A stretch of 16,239 bases of DNA, taken from positions 1 through 16,239 of the forward strand of contig CAZHLG010000017.1 of assembly GCA_964533145.1 (NCBI GenBank). The letters run 5' to 3'. Under the pieces are notes generated by a model that was not told the origin of the DNA, did not search any database, and saw only the letters and a program-made list of their open reading frames with translations. The stretch comes from CAITQP01 sp964533145 (GTDB lineage Bacteria; Patescibacteriota; Minisyncoccia; Phycocordibacterales; UBA9973). Position 1 is the stretch's first letter, and the number at the start of each line of letters is the position of its first letter. The translations under genes and the position numbers were made by a program. Positions 10,700-16,239 of the stretch are shown here, piece by piece.

Positions 10700-13384
10700 A
10701 TGCCTCCATTCAATCATTTCACTACCAAAGCAAAAGAAGCCATCCGCCGCGCCCATGAGCTCGCCATTGAGCGCGGGCAGAACCATGTCTCGTCGATGCA
10801 TCTTCTCGGCGCCCTTCTGACGCAGGAGGAGTCCATGGTGATCTCCATCCTCGACAAGCTCGACGTGGACACGATCTTGCTCACCGATACCGTCCTCGAA
10901 TCGATCGAAGCGCCGGAACAGTCGCATACGCTCTCGCCGAGCTACCAGATCTATCTGACGCCGGACCTCGCGCAGGCCATCGAGCAGAGCTCGAAGATCG
11001 CCGCCGTGCTCAAGGACGAGTTTGTGTCGACCGAGCATCTGTTCCTCGCTATCCTCGAAACTCCGGGCGACACGCAGGAGACGCTTTCGCGGTTCCGCCT
11101 CTCGAAGGAGCTCGTGCTCAAAGTGCTCGACGAACTCAAGAATTCGAGCGCAGGGGAGTCGGACAGTCCGAAGAAAGCGCGCATGCTGACCAAGTACACC
11201 CGCAATCTCACCAAGCTCGCTCGCGAAGACAAGCTCGACCCGGTCATCGGCCGCGATACGGAGATCATGCGCATCATGCAGATCCTTTCGCGCCGCACCA
11301 AGAACAATCCGATCCTGATCGGCGAGGCCGGCACCGGTAAGACGGCCGTCGTTGAAGGCCTTGCCAACCGCATCGCAAAAGGCGATATCTCCGAGAGCCT
11401 GAAAGACAAGGAAATCGTCTCGCTCGATCTCGGCTCGCTGCTCGCCGGCACGAAGTACCGCGGCGAGTTCGAAGAGCGCCTCAAGAACATCATGAAGGAG
11501 ATCGAGAAAACCGACGGCAAAGTCATTCTTTTCGTCGACGAGATCCACACGCTCGTGGGTGCGGGCGCTTCGGAAGGCTCGCTCGATGCTTCCAACATGC
11601 TCAAGCCGGCCCTTGCGCGCGGCGAGCTGCGTGCCATCGGCGCCACGACGATCAAGGAGTATCAGAAATACATCGAGAAGGATCCGGCCCTCGCGCGCCG
11701 TTTCCAGCCTGTGTTTGTCGACGAACCGTCGCCGGAAGATGCCATCGCCATATTGCGCGGTCTCAAGGAAAAATATGAGGTTTATCACGGCGTGCGCATC
11801 ACGGACGACGCCATCGTCGCTGCCGTGAATTTCTCGACCCGCTACATCACCAACCGTTTTCTGCCGGACAAGGCCATCGATCTCGTCGACGAGGCTGCAT
11901 CCGCGCTCCGTATCGCGCTTGAGAACAAGCCGCCCGTGCTCGAGGAGGCGCACCGCAAGATCATGCGTCTTGAGGTTGAGCGCGAGGCTTTGAAAAAGGA
12001 GGTCGAGGTCGGCAGCGCCGGCAGCGAAACGAAGGCTCGCATCAAGGAGATCGATCGCGAGATCGCCAACCATGCGGAGAAGACCAAAGAGATCGAGCTC
12101 AAATGGCAGAACGAGAAGACGCTCGTGGCGGAATTGCGCGGCATCAAGAAGGAGCTTGAATCGCTCAGGCTCGAAGCTGACAACGCCGAGCTGCGCGTCG
12201 ATCTGACCAAAGCCGCCGAGATCCGCTACGGCCGCCTGCCGACGCTTCAGAAGGAACTCGACCAGAAACTCGCCCGCCTCAAGAAACTCCAGAAGTCCCG
12301 CCGTATCCTCAAGGAGGAGATCACCGCCGAAGACATCGCCGAAGTGGTCGCGCGCTGGACAGGCATCCCTCTCACCAAGATGCTCGAAGAAGAGCGCGCG
12401 AAGCTCGAGCGCATGGAAGCCGAACTCGGCAAGCGTGTCGTGGGCCAGGCTGACGCCATCAAACGCGTCGCCGACGTAGTCCGCCGTTCGCGCGCCGGCA
12501 TCGCGGACCCGAACCGTCCGATCGGCTCGTTCATTTTCCTCGGTCCGACAGGCGTGGGTAAGACCGAACTGACCAAGGCGCTTGCCGAATTCATGTTCAA
12601 TGACGACAAGGCACTTATCCGCGTGGACATGAGCGAATACATGGAGCGTCACAGCGTGTCCAAGCTTGTCGGTTCGCCACCCGGCTATGTCGGCCATGAG
12701 GAGAGCGGTCAGCTCACCGAGGCCGTGCGCCATCGCCCGTACGCGGTGGTGCTGTTCGACGAGATCGAAAAGGCGCATCCGGAGGTCTTCAACATGCTGC
12801 TGCAAGTGCTCGACGACGGACGCCTGACGGATGCCAAGGGCCGCGTCGTGAACTTCAAGAACACCGTCATCATCATGACGAGCAATATCGGCTCGCAGTA
12901 CATCGAGAAGATGGAATCGATCGGCTTCTCCCAGACGAATGCGGCGGGCGATTACGCCGCCGTGAAAGACAAAGTCATGGATGCGCTCAAGGAGCAGTTC
13001 CGTCCGGAATTCCTCAACCGCGTTGACGAGATCGTGCTCTTCGACGTGCTCGGCAAGGAGGCGGTCCGGGAGATCGTCGGGCTGCGCACGAAGATCGTGG
13101 CGGACCGCCTCGCCCAGAAAGGCATCGCGCTCGATATCACGAGCGAAGCCCTCGACCATATGGCCGATGCCGGCCACGACCCGCATTACGGCGCTCGTCC
13201 GCTCAACCGCCTCATTCAGACCAAGATCCTCAATCCGGTCGCTTCGTTCATTATCGGCAACGGCGTAGGGAAGGGAGACACCGTCCGTGTGACCGTGAAG
13301 AACGGCGATCTCCTCATCGAGGCCAAGAAAGCCGCGAAGAAAGTGAAGAGCGCTATCGCCGCACGCACCAAAAAGATCGCATAA
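10700..13384 (+). CDS. AAA+ unfoldase, ClpB-like middle domain with ClpP-type IGF loop
   Basis: 894 residues. Order: N-terminal Clp repeats (about 1-150, FTTKAKEAIRRAHELAIERG); AAA+ module 1 with Walker A GEAGTGKT (208-215) and Walker B VILFVDE (275-281); a long coiled-coil middle domain of about 125 residues containing EIRYGRLPTLQKEL, the ClpB hallmark; AAA+ module 2 with GPTGVGKT (615-622) and Walker B LFDE (685-688); and a C-terminal small domain with HYGARPLNRLIQ. The full-length middle domain argues for a ClpB-type disaggregase. However, IGF at 741-743 (MESIGFSQT, then YAAVKDKVMDALKEQFRPEF) sits where ClpC/ClpA carry the ClpP-docking tripeptide, and ClpB normally has none. I therefore avoid a symbol: clpB by middle domain, clpC by loop. 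It uses ATP to thread proteins; partner ClpP is not in the window. Confidence 0.9.
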   Translation: MPPFNHFTTKAKEAIRRAHELAIERGQNHVSSMHLLGALLTQEESMVISILDKLDVDTILLTDTVLESIEAPEQSHTLSPSYQIYLTPDLAQAIEQSSKIAAVLKDEFVSTEHLFLAILETPGDTQETLSRFRLSKELVLKVLDELKNSSAGESDSPKKARMLTKYTRNLTKLAREDKLDPVIGRDTEIMRIMQILSRRTKNNPILIGEAGTGKTAVVEGLANRIAKGDISESLKDKEIVSLDLGSLLAGTKYRGEFEERLKNIMKEIEKTDGKVILFVDEIHTLVGAGASEGSLDASNMLKPALARGELRAIGATTIKEYQKYIEKDPALARRFQPVFVDEPSPEDAIAILRGLKEKYEVYHGVRITDDAIVAAVNFSTRYITNRFLPDKAIDLVDEAASALRIALENKPPVLEEAHRKIMRLEVEREALKKEVEVGSAGSETKARIKEIDREIANHAEKTKEIELKWQNEKTLVAELRGIKKELESLRLEADNAELRVDLTKAAEIRYGRLPTLQKELDQKLARLKKLQKSRRILKEEITAEDIAEVVARWTGIPLTKMLEEERAKLERMEAELGKRVVGQADAIKRVADVVRRSRAGIADPNRPIGSFIFLGPTGVGKTELTKALAEFMFNDDKALIRVDMSEYMERHSVSKLVGSPPGYVGHEESGQLTEAVRHRPYAVVLFDEIEKAHPEVFNMLLQVLDDGRLTDAKGRVVNFKNTVIIMTSNIGSQYIEKMESIGFSQTNAAGDYAAVKDKVMDALKEQFRPEFLNRVDEIVLFDVLGKEAVREIVGLRTKIVADRLAQKGIALDITSEALDHMADAGHDPHYGARPLNRLIQTKILNPVASFIIGNGVGKGDTVRVTVKNGDLLIEAKKAAKKVKSAIAARTKKIA

Positions 13385-13404
13385 GATCTGAAAGATTCAA
13401 TACG

Positions 13405-13432
13405 CAAAGCCTGGGTGTCTGCCCGGGCTTTG
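13405..13432 (+). terminator. Terminator after the Clp ATPase
   Basis: CAAAGCCTGGG (13405-13415) pairs with CCCGGGCTTTG (13422-13432) with one T-G pair around TGTCTG. The following T-run is weak (TATGTTTG). Confidence 0.75.
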
Positions 13433-13437
13433 TATGT

Positions 13438-13466
13438 TTGACAGATATACATATGAATGGTATTTT
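13438..13466 (+). promoter_or_regulatory. Promoter of the first paralogous membrane protein
   Basis: A perfect TTGACA (13438-13443), a 17-base spacer ending in TGG (extended -10), and TATTTT (13461-13466). The leader is about 17 bases, like that of the paralog at 14155. Confidence 0.75.
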
Positions 13467-13489
13467 TAGGACAACTAAAATATCGTTCT

Positions 13490-14041
13490 ATGATAATCAA
13501 AAAACTCTCAATTGCGTGGTTTTCCGTATTCGGAATACTGTTTCTTGCCAGCGCTTTTGTGGTACTCTCGCGCTCCGATATTCCGTTCCTGGTCTATCAT
13601 TCGCAGCCGTTCTTTTATGTTGTTGTCGGTTTTCTTTTGTTAGCTCTCGTTTCCGGAGCATACGCTTCTGCATCAGAAGTCTTTGTCCATGCTCAATCGA
13701 AGATCGTTGGCTATTGTGGTTCGGTAGGCTGCTTTTTGGTCAGTTTCCTAAGCCCTTCTCCGACTTCTTTGGTGTTAGTGCTGTTTTTGCTCGGCGGCGA
13801 ATACTGCATGATGGCGCTTGCGTGGATTTTTTTCGCCAAGCAAAAGACAATTCACACAGAACACAGAACTCTTGCCCGGCTGCTTAATAAAAAATATCCG
13901 GGACTTGTTGTCAGTAATGGAGATGACGGTCGAGGCATAGTTCTTTTCCTCTCGAGAGAGCTTGCTTCGGGCGAGTTAATTCCAGGTCAATTTGAGGGAT
14001 ATTCTGTAACGACGCGAGTAATCGGTTCGGCAATCGCGTAG
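13490..14041 (+). CDS. Four-helix membrane protein with C-terminal soluble domain (tandem paralog A)
   Basis: 183 residues from the ATG at 13490; an in-frame upstream codon at 13457 precedes the predicted transcription start and is not used. Four hydrophobic helices lie at about 6-27, 40-60, 72-90 and 93-116. Residues 1-116 align without a gap to the next gene: shared MI-x-KK-x-SIA-x-FSV, RSD (28-30), SG (55-56), VFV, KI-x-G (71-74), GSV (77-79), and ALAW (109-112). Beyond helix four there is a 65-residue soluble tail (LLNKKYPGLVVSNGDDGRG, then LIPGQFEGYSVTTRVIGSAIA) absent from the paralog. The tail weakly recalls small domains found before trypsin-like proteases, with the pattern P..(F/I)(E/D)G..V...V.G; this is a low-confidence guess. 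Function is unknown. It is more AT-rich than its paralog. Confidence 0.65.
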   Translation: MIIKKLSIAWFSVFGILFLASAFVVLSRSDIPFLVYHSQPFFYVVVGFLLLALVSGAYASASEVFVHAQSKIVGYCGSVGCFLVSFLSPSPTSLVLVLFLLGGEYCMMALAWIFFAKQKTIHTEHRTLARLLNKKYPGLVVSNGDDGRGIVLFLSRELASGELIPGQFEGYSVTTRVIGSAIA

Positions 14042-14063
14042 GTGCGTTCGCGTGCAGCAAACA

Positions 14064-14089
14064 AAAAACCGGCATCAATGCCGGTTTTT
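14064..14089 (+). terminator. Terminator after paralog A
   Basis: AAAAACCGGCA (14064-14074) pairs with TGCCGGTTTTT (14079-14089) around TCAA, ending in five T. Confidence 0.88.
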
Positions 14090-14102
14090 ATGCATGTGTG
14101 AT

Positions 14103-14131
14103 TTGACAGTCCATTCCGTCAATAGTATCGT
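14103..14131 (+). promoter_or_regulatory. Promoter of the second paralogous membrane protein
   Basis: TTGACA (14103-14108), a 17-base spacer and TATCGT (14126-14131). Its -10 ends 24 bases before the ATG, exactly as for paralog A, so the promoter appears to have been duplicated with the gene. Confidence 0.6.
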
Positions 14132-14154
14132 TGGTCCAAACAAATTTGGATTCT

Positions 14155-14541
14155 ATGATACTCAAAAAGGTTTCGATCGCACTGTTCTCTGTGGCGGGGC
14201 TTACGCTGCTTGTACTAAGCATTTTGGAGCTGCCGCGGTCCGACGACGAACGGATCGCCTTTTATAGCGGCCCGTATCTGTACGTCACGCTGCTGTTGTT
14301 CCTGCTCCCGTTCATATCCGGCATCTGCGCCATGGTCTCGGGAGTGTTCGTTTCGGTCAGAGCGAAGATCATCGGCGGCATCGGTTCGGTAAGCATGCTG
14401 TTGTTCGGGTATTGTGTCGTATGGCTCAAACCGCTCTCGCTGACCATGCTGCTTGCCGGAGTGGAGTACATCACCATCGCGCTTGCGTGGCTTGTGTTCG
14501 CGCAGACAAGATTGCCGAGATTCGACTGGGACGACACATGA
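14155..14541 (+). CDS. Four-helix membrane protein (tandem paralog B)
   Basis: 128 residues from the ATG at 14155; an in-frame TTG at 14131 overlaps the -10 element and is rejected. Four helices at about 6-27, 41-61, 72-90 and 93-116 align gaplessly with the preceding gene, but the protein stops with a short acidic tail (RLPRFDWDDT) in place of the paralog's soluble domain. Shared positions include RSD at 28-30, SG at 55-56, KI at 71-72, GSV at 77-79 and ALAW at 109-112. The stop is TGA, evidence against stop-codon reassignment. Start context is tctATG in both genes, with no Shine-Dalgarno. Function is unknown; a helix-bundle membrane protein of a lineage-specific family is all the sequence supports. 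It is visibly more GC-rich than paralog A. Confidence 0.68.
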   Translation: MILKKVSIALFSVAGLTLLVLSILELPRSDDERIAFYSGPYLYVTLLLFLLPFISGICAMVSGVFVSVRAKIIGGIGSVSMLLFGYCVVWLKPLSLTMLLAGVEYITIALAWLVFAQTRLPRFDWDDT

Positions 14542-14559
14542 GTGAATAGTGCGCACAGC

Positions 14560-14589
14560 AAAAGCCGGCACATGCGTGCCGGCTTTTTT
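14560..14589 (+). terminator. Terminator after paralog B
   Basis: AAAAGCCGGCAC (14560-14571) pairs with GTGCCGGCTTTT (14576-14587) around ATGC and runs into six T. It may also help terminate tRNA-Tyr from the other side, where the U-tract is shorter. Confidence 0.88.
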
Positions 14590-14605
14590 GCATGCAAAAC
14601 CGCTG

Positions 14606-14688
14606 TGCGCCGGGAAGGATTCGAACCTTCGTAGACATAAGTCGCTTGATTTACAGTCAAGTGCGATTGACCACTCCGCCACCGACGC
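14606..14688 (-). tRNA. tRNA-Tyr (anticodon GTA)
   Basis: 83 bases. Acceptor GCGTCGG pairs with CCGGCGC through one G-U pair. The anticodon arm TTGA-CTGTAAA-TCAA gives GTA. Long class II variable arm as in bacterial tRNA-Tyr; T-arm GAAGG-TTCGAAT-CCTTC. CAG follows the discriminator A, so CCA is not encoded. Confidence 0.95.
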
Positions 14689-14706
14689 AGGTGTGCGAAC
14701 CCATAC

Positions 14707-14734
14707 AGTATACATATTTTGCGACTTCTTTCAA
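14707..14734 (-). promoter_or_regulatory. Promoter of tRNA-Tyr
   Basis: On the minus strand TTGAAA (14729-14734), a 16-base spacer and TATACT (14707-14712), the same hexamers and spacing as the tRNA-Lys promoter. The -10 ends 19 bases before the tRNA 5' end. Confidence 0.75.
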
Positions 14735-14748
14735 TTCCCGCCGGATAT

Positions 14749-14757
14749 TGGTATAAC
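14749..14757 (+). promoter_or_regulatory. Extended -10 promoter of tRNA-Arg and alanine racemase
   Basis: TGG followed by TATAAC (14752-14757), ten bases before the tRNA-Arg 5' end. A -35 is weak. No other promoter is visible before the racemase, so tRNA and mRNA are probably one transcript. Confidence 0.6.
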
Positions 14758-14766
14758 TACCTTGCC

Positions 14767-14838
14767 GCTTCCGTCGTTCAATGGATAGGATAGCCCCCTC
14801 CGAAGGGGCTGATGCAGGTTCGATTCCTGCCGGGAGCA
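14767..14838 (+). tRNA. tRNA-Arg (anticodon CCG)
   Basis: 72 bases. Acceptor GCTTCCG pairs with CGGGAGC through one U-G pair; the discriminator is A at 14838. The anticodon arm GCCCC-CTCCGAA-GGGGC gives CCG for CGG codons. T-arm GCAGG-TTCGATT-CCTGC. CCA is not encoded: after the discriminator comes a single C and then the ATG of the racemase gene. Confidence 0.95.
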
Positions 14839-14839
14839 C

Positions 14840-15979
14840 ATGAGCGCAAAACTGCCGCTTTCATACGTCGAACTCTCAAAAAAGAGCATCGAACACAACC
14901 TGAGAAGCGTGCGCGCCGTCGCGAAGCCGGGCGTGCGGTTTGCGCTTGCGATCAAGGGCAACGCGTATGGTCATGGGCAGAACGAGATTGCCAAGCTCGC
15001 GGAGAGATTTGCCGACTACTTTCTGGTGAATTCGCTCGAAGAACTGCGGCTCCTTCGCGTTGTTTCAAAAAAGCCATGCTTCGTGCTCGGGTATGTGGCG
15101 CCGAGCGCACTCGGCGAGGCGCTGTCGCTTGGGGCGATCCTCGGCGTGTTCTCCGCAACGCAGCTCGGGGAGATCGAGAAGGCCGCGCGCCGCGCACAGA
15201 AAAAGGCCGAGGTGCATATCGCGGTGGACGCACTGCTCGGCCGCGAGGGCTTCATCGAGAGCGATCTTCCGAAATTGTTTGCGGCTGCACGGGCGTGCAG
15301 GCATGTCCGCATCACGGGCATGTACGCCCATTTTGCAAACATCGAAGATACGAACAATCTCACCCATGCCGAGCGGCAGGTGTCCGCGTATGAGAGCATG
15401 CTGGCGATCGCGGAGAAGCACGGTTACGGCGGTCTTGCGACGCATATTTCCGCGACAAGCGGCCTTCTGGCTTACGAAAAAGCGGCCGGCAAGAATACGA
15501 TCGTCCGCTGCGGCATCGGCATGTACGGTCTTTGGCCGTCCGAGCATCTTGAATATGCATATGGGAAGAGTGAGCTTTCTCTCAGGCCGGTGCTTTCGTG
15601 GAAAACGCATGTTGCCCAAGTGAAGACACTTCCGGCTGGCCGCACCGTCGGCTACGGGCTCACCTATATGACGAAGCGGGCGACCAAAGTCGCGCTCATT
15701 CCGCAGGGCTATGCGGACGGCTATCCGCGCGCGCTTTCGAACAAGGGTTACGTGCTGATCGGCGGCAAGCGCTGCCGCGTGCTCGGCCGCGTATCCATGA
15801 ACATGTTCGTCGTGGATGTTTCCGCTGTCCGCGGAGTCGCGGAGGGGGACGAAGCCGTGTTGCTGGGAGAGCAGGGGAAGGACCGTATCTCCGCCGAAGA
15901 CCTCGGGGATTGGTCCGGAACCATCAATTACGAGGCGGTGACCCGGATCAGCGCCCTTTTGCCCAGAATCATCCGGTAA
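14840..15979 (+). CDS. alr: Alanine racemase
   Basis: 379 residues. This PLP enzyme interconverts L- and D-alanine, supplying D-alanine for peptidoglycan. Family signatures: YVELSKKSIEHN at the N-terminus, the PLP lysine K39 in AIKGNAYGHG (AVVKANAYGHG in most homologs, so Ala is replaced by Gly after Lys), GMYAHFANIED (the M.T.HFA motif), HISATSGLL, RCGIGMYGLWP, and the catalytic Tyr region VGYGLTY, followed by PQGYADGYPRAL and GRVSMNM. Length is normal for the family. The start at 14840 is firm because the N-terminal strand begins at once and no other ATG, GTG or TTG in frame precedes the PLP motif. The ATG lies one base after the tRNA-Arg discriminator, with no ribosome-binding site. Expression therefore seems to depend on tRNA processing or on tRNA-mRNA read-through. 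Confidence 0.93.
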   Translation: MSAKLPLSYVELSKKSIEHNLRSVRAVAKPGVRFALAIKGNAYGHGQNEIAKLAERFADYFLVNSLEELRLLRVVSKKPCFVLGYVAPSALGEALSLGAILGVFSATQLGEIEKAARRAQKKAEVHIAVDALLGREGFIESDLPKLFAAARACRHVRITGMYAHFANIEDTNNLTHAERQVSAYESMLAIAEKHGYGGLATHISATSGLLAYEKAAGKNTIVRCGIGMYGLWPSEHLEYAYGKSELSLRPVLSWKTHVAQVKTLPAGRTVGYGLTYMTKRATKVALIPQGYADGYPRALSNKGYVLIGGKRCRVLGRVSMNMFVVDVSAVRGVAEGDEAVLLGEQGKDRISAEDLGDWSGTINYEAVTRISALLPRIIR

Positions 15980-15982
15980 GCC

Positions 15983-16011
15983 TTGCGTTTTCTGGTCATA
16001 TATGCTATTGT
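15983..16011 (+). promoter_or_regulatory. Promoter of the bL33 gene
   Basis: TTGCGT (15983-15988), a 17-base spacer ending in TGC (extended -10), and TATTGT (16006-16011). The predicted leader is about 18 bases and contains no Shine-Dalgarno (ACCCCATACCCTAT). Confidence 0.65.
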
Positions 16012-16035
16012 TTCTCCCGTAACCCCATACCCTAT

Positions 16036-16194
16036 ATGTCTCAAGACAAACTCATCAAACTGGCCTGCGGCACCTGCAAGCGCATCAACTACTGGAGCCG
16101 CAAGAACAAGAAGCTCGTCACTCGCAAGATCGAACTCAACAAGTACTGCAAGTGGTGCAAGGCTCAGAAGAAGCATAAAGAGGTCAAGAAATAG
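16036..16194 (+). CDS. rpmG: 50S ribosomal protein L33 (bL33)
   Basis: 52 residues. bL33 is a small zinc-ribbon or zinc-free protein near the E site of the large subunit. This copy has both CXXC pairs (CGTC at 11-14, CKWC at 38-41), so it is the zinc-binding form. The sequence KRINYWSRKNKK and RKIELNKYCKWC are family hallmarks, and the very basic C-terminus (KAQKKHKEVKK) is usual. The ATG at 16036 is the only sensible start; the longer frame upstream overlaps the racemase gene. The gene has its own promoter 25 bases upstream of the start and a perfect terminator at its stop codon, so it is a one-gene unit rather than part of a ribosomal operon. Confidence 0.95.
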   Translation: MSQDKLIKLACGTCKRINYWSRKNKKLVTRKIELNKYCKWCKAQKKHKEVKK

Positions 16195-16221
16195 CAAAAT
16201 GCCCCATTCGGGGCATTTTGC
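16194..16221 (+). terminator. Terminator after bL33
   Basis: GCAAAATGCCCC (16194-16205) pairs perfectly with GGGGCATTTTGC (16210-16221) around ATTC. The stem begins within the stop codon. The T-run is only four long but the stem is strong. The last 18 bases of the window hold nothing recognisable. Confidence 0.85.
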
Positions 16222-16239
16222 TTGGCAATGGATTTTCCG

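Noticed and set aside
10676..13186. Long minus-strand open frame of 836 codons
   Set aside because: It mirrors the Clp ATPase gene, has the Asp/Glu/Arg/Leu-rich composition expected of an antisense frame in GC-rich DNA, and has no promoter or family match.
1..16239. Stop-codon reassignment (TGA as Gly, as in SR1/Gracilibacteria)
   Set aside because: TGA ends genes at 10654 and 14541, and the clear family proteins contain no in-frame TGA.
1..16239. CRISPR arrays, insertion sequences, transposases or integrases
   Set aside because: No regularly spaced repeats, terminal inverted repeats or recombinase motifs were seen. The tRNA genes show no flanking partial copies that would mark an integration site.

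Overview
The window looks like chromosomal DNA of a Candidate Phyla Radiation bacterium (Patescibacteria/Parcubacteria-like, possibly near the Kaiserbacteria); this placement is inferred from gene families, not from a marker phylogeny. Reasons: a tandem run of small two-helix pilin-like proteins of the T4SS/VirB2 type common in these genomes, a short IF2 with no N-terminal extension, short intergenic gaps, many lineage-restricted small membrane proteins, and no recognisable Shine-Dalgarno sequence before any of the 17 genes whose start lies in the window. TGA is used as a stop (genes ending at 10654 and 14541), so this is not the code-25 Gracilibacteria/SR1 type. The core genes are GC-rich; several accessory genes (2339-4367, 7428-8162, 13490-14041) look more AT-rich.

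Layout. 1-2267 (+): five consecutive pilin-like membrane proteins, the first cut by the window edge. 2339-4367 (-): an SPFH/flotillin-like protein overlapping a small two-helix membrane protein, behind a near-consensus promoter. 4527-4918 (-): tRNAs Cys(GCA), Leu(TAA), Lys(CTT), Leu(TAG). 4938-7259 (-): a translation operon, DUF4446 protein - infB - rbfA, running into the tRNA array. 7428-8162 (+): an orphan soluble protein. 8219-9421 (+): a cysteine desulfurase with an altered PLP-lysine motif. 9459-9725 (-): a small lipoprotein. 9833-13384 (+): a membrane-anchored, apparently catalytically dead HtrA/trypsin-like protein followed by a ClpB-type AAA+ unfoldase that also carries an IGF tripeptide at the ClpP-docking position. 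13490-14541 (+): two tandem paralogous four-helix membrane proteins, each with its own promoter and terminator. 14606-14838: divergent tRNA-Tyr(GTA) and tRNA-Arg(CCG). 14840-15979 (+): alanine racemase, whose ATG starts two bases after the last templated base of tRNA-Arg. 16036-16194 (+): ribosomal protein bL33.

The most interesting signal is in how expression starts. Several promoters, mostly extended -10 elements of the TG(C/G)TATACT type, end only 7-10 bases before an ATG (370, 1950, 7259, 8219, 9833), which predicts leaderless mRNAs. At the racemase, tRNA 3' processing would itself create an mRNA with a one-base leader. Perfect hairpin terminators separate most units, and one promoter (8184-8212) is embedded in a terminator. 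The Clp/pseudo-HtrA pair and the five-member pilin array are the main protein-level observations.
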